From the NCBI GenBank assembly GCA_010279815.1, contig QEOQ01000508.1, positions 596,254 through 660,253 of the forward strand: a DNA stretch of 64,000 nucleotides. The letters run 5' to 3'. The notes beneath the pieces were generated by a model, which saw only the letters and a program-made list of their open reading frames with translations, searched no databases and had not been told where the DNA came from. The first letter of the stretch is position 1. Every line of letters begins with the position of its first letter. Shown here one piece after another: positions 1-10,984 of the stretch. The translations under genes and the position numbers were made by a program. Origin of the DNA: Brachionus plicatilis. Lineage: Eukaryota > Rotifera > Eurotatoria > Ploima > Brachionidae.

Positions 1-1130
1 AATTTGTTTGTTTACCTTTGAATAATTCACCCATTAAAATTTTATTTACTGATTTGCTTGTCAGATTTGAATACAAATCTTCCTCTGAAATTCCAACATA
101 TTCTAATTTAAAAATATTTTTTTTAATTTTCAAGATTTTTTTGTTTGAAAAATAATTGTTTTACTGTAATCACGACGAAGTGCACTTGTCGAAATGCTAT
201 TTGAGAAAAGAATAGATCGAGTAATTGGAACTTGTTAAACAAAATTTTAGTCGAGTTTCGTAATTTAAATTGTTTGATTCACAATTACCTGATTTTTTAA
301 TGAACATCAATTTATTTAAATTCATGTTTATTGATAAAACCGAAATCTAGGATATCCAAAATGATCTGAAAATATTCAAAAAATAGCATTTAGTACATTA
401 TATTTAAAGAAAAATCTATTTATGTAATATTTTTCCAAAAAAGCTTTATATACAAAAATTAAATACGCTATTAAGTTTATTTGGAGGAATTTGAGTGCAA
501 TATTAAATTAAATTTTGTTCAAAATAATAAAGTTTAATTAAACCGAGGTATTTACTTTAAATCTCAAAATGTTTCTTAAATTTTCGATTAATCCCATTAA
601 CGAAATATTAAAGATTTTTTAAATTAAATAAAATTGAGTTTAAAATTTTTAAAAAATAATTATAGTTTTTCCTTATGAAACATTTGAGGTTATATTAAAA
701 TTCTAAAAAATCTTTTAAGTTCGATTTTTTAAGAGAATTTTTAATTTTAGAATAAATTCTTAAATTCGAATCTTAAGGATTCATTAAATTAATTTTTCTA
801 GACAACTTTTTCAAGATAATCAGGAATATTTTTATGGATTCTTGATGACCATTATAAAAATCTTAATTCAGTTTTTAGAAAGAATTTCTTTAGATACCGT
901 GATACAGTCGTATAATTGTGACTTTGGGAAATTACTTATTTTAATTTTTGTTTTTGAATAGGTTAAACGAAAAATTAACAAAAAAATAAATTTTTTATTA
1001 ATTTTTTTAATAAAAATAATATAATTAAATTTAATAAAAAAATTTTCTTTTTAATTTTTGAAATATAAATATTAGAATTGTTATTCTTAATAAAAAATAA
1101 TGTTTTTTAATTTTAGATAATAGATTTGCT
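1..1130. other. AT-rich flank without recognised genes
   Basis: Dense in A/T runs and stop codons in all frames. No exon, RNA gene or element end was recognised up to the MITE beginning at 1131. Confidence 0.6.
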
Positions 1131-1276
1131 CAGAGTTGTTTAAAAGTCATAAAGTCAAACTTGACTTGAATTATTTTTTAAAAATAAGTCTTTTGCCGTT
1201 TAGGTAGTTATTAAAGCGGTCATTTTTATTTCAAAGTCTTTGAAATGACTTTTTTTCTGACTTTTGCGCAAGTCTG
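1131..1276. mobile_element. hAT-type MITE, CAGAG family, copy 1
   Basis: A 146-bp element starts CAGAGTTGTTTAAAAGTC and ends with a partly matching inverted copy (rc of the right end: CAGACTTGCGCAAAAGTC). It is flanked by gatttgct (1123-1130) and aatttgct (1277-1284), an 8-bp duplication with one mismatch. Its internal AAAGTC/GACTTT motifs are shared with the copies at 23363 and 48533. CAGAG fits the hAT end consensus YARNG and 8 bp fits hAT duplications. There is no coding capacity. Confidence 0.65.
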
Positions 1277-1554
1277 AATTTGCTTTATTGTTACTTATCT
1301 TAATTAAGATTTAACCAGTTGTAACCATTAGCATTAGCAACTTTAGAACATCCCTTTGTTTTCTTTTAAAATTTCATCTTTCAAATTTAAAGTTTGTTTT
1401 AGTCGTGTTTATTACAACTGGAAAAAACTGTATTTATAATTTCAAAAACCAGATTGTAAACCGCTATTTACCTGTTGTTGAGCAAGCAACCGGCATTGAA
1501 ACACTTTCCCCAGGTTTTTGGGTTTGGGATGGATGAACCTACCTAGCCCAGTAT

Positions 1555-1907
1555 GGCATTGTGAAATTTCATACAAAACTTCCAATACAAAAATTAAAAT
1601 TTTTTATAACTTTTGTTCTAAGTGTCAAAAATTTGTTCTGTAAATGAAACAAAGTGAAACAAATGTTGTTTCACCTTCTGCGGAAGTCTGCAAAATCTGT
1701 GCGAATTAATTCCGTTTTATTTTTAAGACTTTTAATTTGAGTGCAATTTTGCAGAATTCGCACAGATTTTGCAGACTTTCGCAGATGGTGAAACAACATT
1801 TGTTTCACTTTGTTTCATTTACGGAACAAGTTTTAGACACTTAGAACAAAAGTTATAAAAAATTTTAATTTTTGTATTGGAAGTTTTGTATGAAATTTCA
1901 GAATGCT
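1555..1907. mobile_element. Foldback MITE with 9-bp TSD (MULE-like), copy 1
   Basis: A 353-bp near-palindrome: about 150 bp at the left (GGCATTGTGAAATTTCATAC onward) is repeated inverted at the right. It is flanked by a perfect 9-bp duplication, GCCCAGTAT, at 1546-1554 and 1908-1916. Long inverted arms with 9-bp duplications are typical of Mutator-like (MULE) non-autonomous elements, and that assignment is inference. A second copy with a different 9-bp duplication lies at 29961-30298. It does not code for protein. Confidence 0.85.
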
Positions 1908-1916
1908 GCCCAGTAT

Positions 1917-2508
1917 TCGAAATCTATTTAACCGATTTTTAAGATTACTCGTCTAATATCCGTTCCAATTTACCTTAATTTTTGACAATCGATCCGAAAC
2001 AAAGCAAAAGAAATTAGAATTTTGGGTAATAATTTTAAAAAAAATTTAATTCCAAATAAAACGGATTATTTTCTCAACGAAAATTCAAATTTTCTTTAAA
2101 ATTTTTATTAAATGCTCATTAAAAGAAATTTACTTAATATTTTTTAACAAATTTATATAAAGTATCTAAATTGGAAATAATTCATTTTTAAAGATATTTG
2201 TTTTTCTTAAAATAGTTAAACCATTAAAAATGAGGGTAAATTGGTATGGGTATCAGAAAAAACCCAGAACCCGTAAAAAGGTTCCAATGTCTGGCCCGCA
2301 ATATTTATTTAAAATTATAAACAAATAAAGCTTATTTCATCTTTTTTTCTCATAGAAACACATAAATCGAATCTAACAAATTTTTTGGTCGCTTACTATT
2401 TTTCTTCTATTTTGGTCTTTTTTCTAATCAAAAAACAGGTTAGATCCAAAATGTCTGAAAATCTACTTTCAACAGTATTTTTGAAACTATTAATTGATTA
2501 AGAAAAAT
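1917..2508. other. AT-rich intergenic stretch
   Basis: No gene seen. 2230-2310 is less AT-rich than its surroundings and may be a decayed repeat, but no family was recognised. Confidence 0.5.
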
Positions 2509-2548
2509 ATTTATTTTTAAATTTGATTAATAATAAAATGAAAATAAT

Positions 2549-5481
2549 TCATTTGAGTTGACTTAATCTTGGATCAGCTCTAAGACGTTGTTCCATTTCT
2601 TGATATTTAATTGGAGCTTTTTCTTTATGCCTGTTTAATCTTAATTCCAGAATGTGTATTCTGAATAAGGCATCTGAGCAATATTCTAAATATTCTTGTT
2701 CGTCCTCTCGACTCATGTTTATTTGGTTTGCTTGATACCATTGCTGTTTTTTTTGCATTTCGTTGCTTTCCTAAAAAAAAAATATTTAAACCAAAAAAAG
2801 AAAAATTTGTAAATCACCGCTTCATATCTTTTTTGAATCAAATTTGCTTTATCAATTAATCGCTGCTTCAAATCACTCAAACATCTTTCTTTCAAATCGG
2901 CTGCAGCCGAGGCAGAAATTGGCTGCTTGTCACTTAGGCCTTTTTCGGCCAAAAATGGAGCCAAATAATCAACTTCATGAGTCTGCTTTCGAAGTTTTTC
3001 TTCATTAATTTTTTTCTCCTTTTTTTTGTTAAATTTAAACTTTGTTTTAAAATAAAAAATTAAATTACTATATCTAATTTATATTGTTTAGCTTTTTCAT
3101 TACGATCCGTGTCGTATATTGAAACTGTCTTTTCTGTCACAGTTTCTTCATGAGTTCGGTCGTTTAGAATAGATTTAACTTCTTCTTCCGATTTTCTAAC
3201 CATGCTCTTTACCATTTCTTCTTCATTAATCAGCCAGGATAAAAATTGGTACAATTCAACATTCTTTTTTTGCTTGTACTCATTGCTAGCTTGATAAGTT
3301 TGGTGCAAATCAAGATTCCAATTCCATGTAGTACTTTTATCATTCCAATTTGGCGGCTTTAGAAATTCTCTGGTAGAAGGCGCTATTTTAGTCGACTCTC
3401 GGTGATAAGTGATTTGAAATTTTTCAGCTTCAATGTTATAAATAAGCTCATGTATATCATCATTTGCTTTTCTTTTATAATTACGATTATATCTTTCAAT
3501 TATTTTCTAAAATAAAATTATTTTAATTCTTTAAAAAAATTAATCAGAAAAAATTTTTTTTACTAAAATTGGTCTGTAATTGTCTCCATCCTGAGGGCCG
3601 AATTTTTTTTGCCTTTTATCAAAAACAACCTTACGGTAATACAAAAAGTCTGGCCTGTTTTCGAAATGTTCGCACATTTCAGTTGGTGTTTCCTCTCTGC
3701 ATTTAAGACCATCCACGCGAGCATCATGGTAAAAATGCATGATACGCTCGTTTTCCGGGCCAGCTTTACTTTGCTGGTATCGGTGTTCTTTCAAAAATTT
3801 GGATCGACCACGATCAAATGTTTCCAGTACCCAGCCAGTTTGAAAATTGATCACCCTCTTATTTATTTTGTCTGTTCGATGAACAAATTCTTCGATTATT
3901 TGTTTTAAATCTTTCACTAAATTATCAAAAAATTACAATTTTATCACAATTTCGGTGAAAAAAATTCAATTCAATTTTACTTTCCGAATCCAAGTATTCT
4001 GTTATCTTAAGCACCATGTTGTCTTTGAGAAGATAAGGAGCAAATTTTTCTACTTTACATTTTTTGTAAAATACAACTTTTTTTCCTTCTGGACAGCGTC
4101 TTTCAAAATCTTCAAAAAAAATGGAAAATTAAAAAAAAATAATTTTTTTTTAAAGCTAAATTAATCAACCTTTTAGAGTAATGTCAATTTGATTTACCCA
4201 TGATGGAGGCAGGTCCAAATGTTTTTCGACATCCTTAGATTCTTCTTCTTCTTCCATACCTTCGGTTGGAGGCAGTAAAAGAATCGGTTTGTCATTTGAT
4301 GGCAGCATATATTCCCATTTAGAGGAATCTCCTAGATCAAAAACCAGTCCCTTATTTTAATCTTGATTTAATATTCTGATAAATTTTATTTTTTATTATC
4401 TCTTACAGCTGTTCCATCAATACAAGATTGCATATTAACCCAGTAATTCTTGTGATTCCAAACGCTTTCTATTCCCAAGTATTCATCGTCTTTAGTTGAA
4501 ACAGCATTTCCAGTCAATGTTTCGATAAAAAATGTCTCGGCTACTTCTCGTTTTCCGCTTAGTACCATTACCCAAGCGTGAACTCGAAGGCCATACAGTG
4601 GATCAGCAGCTGGCCTTTCCAACTCTGCCAAATACCTTTCGTATTCAAGCTTTCTCTTCAGCGCCTCTTCTTCTAGCTTTTTTTTGGCCTTTGATTCTTG
4701 TGAAGCTTGATACTTTGAGTTCATGTCCTTGGGAGGCTTTACCGTGTACTTTCCCATTTCTTTTCTTTTAGCCTCAGTTTTTTTTTCCATAGATTTTATC
4801 AATAATGGACAAATAATCCTTGATTGATCCATGTTGCAAACTTCTCTGGTTGCATAGCCTGAGACAATGTAGGCGTCGTAGCCAGCGCCGATTAGCAACG
4901 AGGTCAGTAGAACCGAATAGTCGAAGCAGTTTCCTTCTTGAATTTTCAGTGTGTGAGTTGGTGAATACAAAATTTGAGGAAGTTCAGTAGGTTCTTTAAG
5001 AAGTCTGAATTGAAGATAATCAGCTACGAATTGGGCGCATTCTTTCCAATCGTACAATTTGGAAAATTTCAGAATAGTTGGTCTGATTGTAGTGCACACA
5101 AATTTTTCGATTCCACATTCATTATAGGGAGCCATGAATAGGGTTTTTCTGTCCGGATAAATATACTGGAATTGAGTCTTGAAATTGTCAACATATTGGA
5201 GAACGAGCTCTTCTTTTTTTGAGTTAGAATTGTAGCTTTCCGGATAATCATGCGGATTTAGACATTTGACCGGATGAGGTGGGAACATTGGCGGCGCGTC
5301 CATTGGCTTTATGACTTCATTCAATTCATTTTTTAGATCTTGGACTTCTTTTGATTCAATTTGTTCTGCAGTTTGATCTATGTCTAAATCTAGTTCAGTG
5401 TCATTCTAAAAAATTGGAATTGTTCAAGAGTTTTTACAAATTTAGATAAACATTTACTTCGGTTGGGTCATCGTTTGACAT
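2549..5481 (-). CDS. DRC7: Dynein regulatory complex subunit 7 (DRC7/CCDC135)
   Basis: Subunit of the nexin-dynein regulatory complex that links doublet microtubules and controls dynein in motile cilia and flagella. Exons in transcript order: 5481-5458, 5405-4407, 4350-4170, 4109-3981, 3916-3564, 3506-3069, 3018-2818, 2770-2549. Every intron is GT..AG and 47-64 nt long. The joined frame is 2547 nt, 848 residues, near the about 870 of the human protein. A transglutaminase-like/peptidase fold carries GNCFDYS near residue 168, followed by the GAGYDAY motif. The C-terminal half is basic and helical and contains the conserved SIYDT..RNEK and QKKQQWYQ blocks. The start is the only ATG that opens exon 1 (MSNDDPTE). 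A possible poly(A) signal (AATAAA on the minus strand) is at 2510-2515. An RFX site lies upstream. Confidence 0.97.
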
Positions 5482-5581
5482 TTTGAAACTTTGATAGATA
5501 TGATAAACAAATAGCTCTAACGTTTGTTAATATTCAGCTTAATTTTTGAATATTAAAATTGTCTAAAAAGTATAATTTAGT

Positions 5582-5595
5582 GTTTCCATGGTAAC
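5582..5595 (-). promoter_or_regulatory. X-box (RFX binding site) of the DRC7 promoter
   Basis: The minus strand reads GTTACCATGGAAAC, matching the bipartite RFX X-box (GTTRCC, AT, GGNRAC). It ends 101 bp upstream of the DRC7 ATG. RFX factors activate ciliary genes from X-boxes at about this distance in worms, flies and vertebrates. The site is seen in sequence; its use is inferred. Confidence 0.85.
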
Positions 5596-6015
5596 CATAG
5601 TTTGCCTCTGCAGAAAAATTCGCTTCCAAAATTTTCACAATTTAATATAATAAATATTTTTAATTTCAAAATTTTTAATTAAATGTTTTTTATACATCAT
5701 TGTAATTTTTTGAGAATTAAGACATAGGTTAATTATTTGTTTGGTTCTGCAAGATGAAATTTGATATTTGATCGAAATCTTCTTTTTTGTCTATTTGTTT
5801 ACCTAATTTTAAAATTTTTTTAATAATTTCTAATTGGAAACATCAAAAAGATTTTGTAATCAGCCTAACTTTTCAGCATTAATCCATTTTTATTAGGCTG
5901 TTTTTGACCTTCGTGATTGTGATATCTTTATGCGCTCTTCTTTGTACACTGAATTTCTGATTACTTTGCATGAACTTTATTTATATAATTTATTTATTTA
6001 ATATTTAGTTTAACT

Positions 6016-6747
6016 TAGTGATGAAATCGAATTTGCATATTCGAACCGATATTCGAATAAGAAGCATTTCAAATGAAAATTAGGTTTGAGTTAAATTTTT
6101 GAATAATATAATTGAAAATTAATTTAAATTAAAAAATTGAATCTCTAAAACATTTGAATTAAAATTTGAAAATATAAAATTTTTTGATCAAAAACTGAAT
6201 ACAATAAATATTCAATTTAATATTTGAAAATGAAAATTAATCAAAAAAATAATTGATAAAAAAAAATTAACTAAAAAAGAATTCATTAAATAAATTGAAT
6301 TTCAATTCGATTTTAATACAAAAAGTGTGCCAGATTTTCACCGTCAACACAACTCTTCTAACACTTTCTGGATTACAATAGTTCCATCCATTTTACCAGG
6401 TACCAAAAAATAGCTGTTCTGATTTAACCAACGCTACAAGAGTACAAAAAACTAAATTTTCAAATACTTAATTTTTCAAATATTCTATTCAAATTTTAAT
6501 ACTTTTAAATTATTAGTTGAATTTATCTTAAATTCAAGTTGTTTTTTAAATTAAAGTTAAGTTCAAATTTTAATTTAAAAAAAGATAGTTTTCGAATTTA
6601 ATTTCAAAAATAAATCAAATATAAATTCAAAATTATCTTATATTCAAGATTTTATTCGAATATACTGATTTTTCAATAGTCTTTTCAAATTTTGTATTTA
6701 TTTAAGTTTCAATTTGTGTCCGAAAAGCTAATTCGATTTCATCACTA
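6016..6747. mobile_element. hAT-type MITE, TAGTGATG family
   Basis: A 732-bp AT-rich element with a perfect 18-bp terminal inverted repeat, TAGTGATGAAATCGAATT. It is flanked by a perfect 8-bp duplication, GTTTAACT (6008-6015 and 6748-6755). The ends fit YARNG and the duplication length fits hAT. There is no transposase frame. A less AT-rich island near 6330-6450 may be a captured or nested fragment. Confidence 0.87.
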
Positions 6748-6810
6748 GTTTAACTTGAATAACATGGACAATTAAAAACAATTTTAAGTTTTTGAAAAAT
6801 AAAAAAAATA

Positions 6811-6970
6811 CCGTATTCCCTCGTTCGATTATTCCGCACCATAAATTAAGCTATCAGGTTTTGAACCATGTACCAAAGTACATCTCACCCTTGCTAAAAT
6901 ATTTTAAATTTGATATTTTAATTTGTATGTCTTTGCTTCTAGTGCAGCATAATCGAACGAGGGAATACGG
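6811..6970. mobile_element. TA-flanked MITE (Tc1/mariner/pogo type)
   Basis: A 160-bp element whose first about 28 bp (6811-6838, beginning CCGTATTCCCTCGTTCG) are repeated inverted at its right end (6943-6970) with two mismatches. It is flanked by TA on both sides (6809-6810, 6971-6972). Target TA points to the Tc1/mariner/pogo superfamily. It has no transposase. Confidence 0.83.
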
Positions 6971-7469
6971 TAGATAAAGTAAAAATTTATAATTTTATAA
7001 AACGATTTTTTTAATTTTTAAATTAGCGTCAATTTTTTAATACTTTTAAAATTGGTCTTTATTATTTCCCATTTTTAAATCTATTTAATAAAATAATATT
7101 TAACTAATTATTGTCAAAATATGTGTCAATGTATTTCATTTGATTGACGATCTATCAGAAAAAATGAAATACGAAATAAATTGAATAATGTGAAGTTATT
7201 TTTAGTTTTTAAAAAAAGAGTCAAAAATTTTAACAATCAATACAGAATACATTTCTGAGAACCCAAATAAAGAGTTTGAAAAATTTTTTTTTGAGGCTAA
7301 GACAATGAGAATATTAAAAAATGAAAACTTCTGTACTTCTGTTCTCCTTTCTGTACATATTGTACTCTAGAAGAATTAAAATTTAAGATTTTGATTGATT
7401 AATGGTTAAATTTTTTATTCTAATTTTTAACTAAAAACTGGCTATTCTGCAATATACCCGAATCCCTAA

Positions 7470-8810
7470 ACAAGGTTTCAGCCCCAGAACTTGGTTTGTT
7501 GGTGTTGACGTCACCTGACCGTTGCAACTAGTGTTGGATGCGGCCAAGACAAACCGGTCCATTACATTGACGGTTTTTTGCGGCCACTTGGCCGGCCAGC
7601 TTGGCGGCCTAATTTTTGGACCGCCAAAATAAACGGCCAAAAATAAACGGGCGGCCAAAAATCCGAGAATAAAATAGAAAATTAATATAATTTAAAAAAT
7701 ATTTATTATTTAAAAAATTTTTTTTTAAATTAAAATAATAAAAAAATTTTATTAAGAAAAAATAAAATTTATTTAAAAATAAAAAAATTTAATTTTAAAA
7801 ATAAAAAAAAGAAAGAAAAAAATTTTATAATAAAAAATTAAAAAAAAGAAATCGGATTTTTGGCCGCCCGTTTATTTTGGCGGTCTAAAAATTAGGCCGC
7901 CAAGCTGGCCGGCCAAATGGCCGTCCGCCAAAAAGTTGGCCGGCTAATGCTGACACGGTCACGGTTTCTGAAAATTTTGGCCGGTTAAGTGGCCGCTTGT
8001 ACGGATCCCAACACTAGTTGCAACAGACTCCATGGGGAAATGTTTATATTTTTTCAGCTATTTGTTTCGTATCCAAATTCTGCATCATTGAAGCTACACC
8101 TGATTTTACTGCCGAAAGAACAATAAGGTTTTTGGATAAAAAGCTAATAAACATTTTTTTCGTACCTTACGCTCTTTTAAGTGTCCAAGGAAGAAACTTT
8201 ATGGCCAAAGCGCTAGAAGAATTTTGTCGTAGACACGGCATCAAGAAAATAACGATCACTAGTTACCATCCTCAAAAAACAATCAAGCAAATGTTTTGTT
8301 CATTCGTGATCAAAGAGCACAATAATCGGGATCAATTGCTGGAGAAAAACACCTTCACTTACAATAACGCAGTACATGCATCAACAGGTTTTAGCCCGAA
8401 ACAAGTTATTTTCGGTAAAAATCTTTTGACTTCTTCCGGCAGGAAAATGCTACTAGAAGCGCCATACGAGATCGAGTCACGCGAACAAACTGCTGAAAAG
8501 CTAAAAAAGAAACATTAGAGAGCTCAAGCCGTCCAGAAAAAGCAATACGAAAAGCTTTAAGAAATTGAGCACAAAATCGGCGAAGTGACAAGTAAAAAGT
8601 TTTACTCCCATATTTTTAGGTCCTTTTGAAATAATTAAGAAAATCTCCGATGTGAATTTCGAGCTTAACAACTGGCAAGCAATTTGTTGTCTACCATTAC
8701 AGAATGCACAACTATTTGATGCGCCATCAGGCAAATGAAGTTGAGTCACTCGAAGACGATTGACTCCACGGCAAAACGGCCTCAGCCGCACATTTAGAAC
8801 AAAATGAGAA
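7470..8810 (+). pseudogene. Gypsy-type retroelement integrase relic, split by a MITE
   Basis: Decayed pol 3' part of an LTR retrotransposon. A short stretch at about 7470-7528 holds the first catalytic Asp region (VGVDVT) followed by an in-frame stop at 7516-7518. The frame then resumes at 8017, after the inserted hAT MITE, in the same phase and is open to 8516. The second catalytic Asp, expected just before QGRNF, is Val here. The expected glutamate segment after YHPQ is altered and shortened. From 8517 on, recognisable tail sequence continues only across frameshifts and stops. The element is therefore dead. A possible LTR start (TGTAATGCTGG, about 8994) is tentative. Confidence 0.85.
7529..8016. 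mobile_element. hAT-type MITE with GC-rich foldback arms
   Basis: A 488-bp element with TAGTGTTGG ends, flanked by a perfect 8-bp duplication, GTTGCAAC (7521-7528 and 8017-8024). It lies inside the integrase relic. Its inner arms (about 7577-7665 and 7855-7940) form a strikingly GC-rich inverted repeat made of GGCCGGCC, GCGGCC and CCGCC motifs. They are separated by a loop of almost pure A/T (about 7675-7850). It has no coding capacity. Assignment to hAT rests on the ends and the duplication. Confidence 0.9.
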
Positions 8811-9341
8811 AATTTACTTTTAATAAGCTACAACAAGAAGTACGATTCGAACAAAATCAAGCAAACGAATCGGGCGAATCTCAGCAAGGTAACAAGACGC
8901 TATTAGCATCACCAACTGGCATGCAAGATTTGCAAGAAAACGAAAACGAAGTAAATGACTTTAAATGTTGAGATTGAGAGTTTATAGCAAAGTGTAATGC
9001 TGGTCTACGTGTGTATAAACGCGTACACAGGAGAGCTGAAAATGATAGCGTTTAATTATGATTATGATTTAATTATGATTTTTTTAAATTAGCAAATACA
9101 CAGTATCTTTTGAATATTTTTTTTTAAATTAATTAACCTTTTAATACTAAATTTCTGTTATTCTTTTATTTGAAATCATTAATTAAAATCTTTTTTAACA
9201 AATTTTAGTCACCATATAGTATATTGTTAACCAAAAATGGTTTACAATATAGTTCTTTCTTTTTTTTTCAAACACTGCGCTCATAAACTCTCACGTTGAA
9301 AAAAAAAAAAAAAATAGCGAGCGTCTCTACCTGGTCAATGA

Positions 9342-9626
9342 GACGCGCTGAGGCGTCTCTATTTAGAGAACGCCGATCTGGCCAAGTTGCTAACTGAATC
9401 GGGCTGGCAAGTGACCACGCCACAATAGCTACAACCACAACAGCCAAGACCTCAACAGCAACAACCACAACAGCCAAGACCTCAGCAGCAACAACCACAA
9501 CAGCAACCACAGCAACCACAGCAAAAACATCAGCAGCAACAAACATATTCGAAGAACTGGCAGGACTCCGACAAGGATTACGATGACGCACTTCAGCGCG
9601 GAAGGAAGTTAGCCTTTGAACTATAA
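9342..9626 (+). pseudogene. Gln/Pro-rich broken reading frame
   Basis: A frame bounded by TGA at 9339 and TAA at 9624-9626 is open except for one TAG (9426-9428), which sits where a CAG would continue the glutamine run. It reads a short unique region (LENADLAKLLTESGWQ), then PQQPRPQQQ-type repeats, then an acidic/basic end (DYDDALQRGRKLAFEL). No start codon is seen. It may be a gag-like fragment of the neighbouring retroelement or an exon relic; I do not recognise the family. The opposite-strand Ala/Val frame here is an artefact of the CAA/CAG repeat. Confidence 0.45.
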
Positions 9627-10984
9627 ATAGTTAAACTTAATTTTCATTAGAGTCAGTATATACAAATTAATAATTCTTTTATTCAGTGGTCCCTACCCCC
9701 ACCCCACAAGACTTACAAATATTTCAATATTATACAAGAAATAAACCAATTGAAGAAAAGTAGGTTTATTTCTCTTGATATAGTAGGTTGTTTTTTTTTT
9801 TTTTATTAAAATTTGTTTTTTATGAAGTTCGGCAAAATGTTCTTTTTCCGTTCCAGGAAATAGAGGACAAGTTAAAGTCAAAGTCACCAAAATTAAGGTC
9901 CAATTCCGGACTTTATAAAAAAAAAATAAAAATAAAAGATTTGGACTTTGACTTTAAAAAGAGAGATAACAGTCTGAACTTGGCTTTGCGAAATGGAAAA
10001 CAGGAGGATTTTTAATTTTCTTTTAATTTTTTTAGATATCATTCAAACTATGAGACAAAGTAGGTTATTATTAAATCTTTAAGCTGATTATTTTATTTTT
10101 TTAATCAAGATGTTGTCGTCAACAACAATAACAAAACAGCATCTGACTTTGATATATTTTAAAATAATATTTCACAACTTGACAGGGCATTCGAATCTAA
10201 TTAATTAATTACAGTAAATAAACCAAAAAGCTAATGTTCGCGCAAAAGGAATTAATGAATTTTTAATAATTTTCTTTTATGATATTAAATTTTAAATTTC
10301 GATTGTAAAATGGCAGATAGAATTTAATTTAACAAATTTTACTAAAAATTTTAAAAATAAAATATATAACAGGCACGTTTTAATTCAATAATTATATAGA
10401 AAAAAATTAAATGATCTATTCTTTTTAAAAAAATATTTCTTTTTAAGGGAATAAACTGAGCTTGGCAAATATCATCTCATTTTTTCAGTTGGTCTCTCTT
10501 TGAATAATTAGAATTATTGGCTTATTTAGAAATGATTTATACTCACATTCTAATAAAATAACAAAATGGATTGAGAGAAAAATTTATATGTATCGAATAG
10601 CGAGCTATTGTTGTACTCCATAAAATAATATCTTAACTTTGTTGTAAATTAAAAATGTTTAATTAAAGTCAATTTTGAATTTAAATTTTTTTTTCTTAAA
10701 TATTAGATTATAAAAATTTTGAATAAATTTTTTAAAATATGTTTTATTGTATTCGATGCAAGTTTAAAAAAAAGGATTTGTTAAGCTTTTAAAATTAATA
10801 GAGATGACTAAAATGACAACGAATTAAGCGGACTTTATCTGTCAAGCGTTGCTTTAAGCTCACTTAAACTGCAATTTCTTAATACTGCATCTGATTTTTT
10901 ATGTCTAAATTAACATTGACATTATAACGACTCAACCATTTTTATACATTTTTAATCTTGTTCATAATGACACTTAGATAATTA
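9627..10984. other. AT-rich intergenic stretch with an inverted repeat
   Basis: No gene seen. An imperfect palindrome at about 9872-9956 (TTAAAGTCAAAGTC against GACTTTGACTTTAA) resembles the arms of the CAGAG MITE family but lacks its ends. Confidence 0.5.

Noticed and set aside
7431..7658. Minus-strand 75-residue frame at the MITE edge
   Set aside because: It overlaps the GC-rich inverted arm and integrase relic; no protein family and no other support.
9268..9591. Minus-strand Ala/Val-rich frame
   Set aside because: Antisense of the CAA/CAG repeat; no family features and the opposite strand has the unique flanks.
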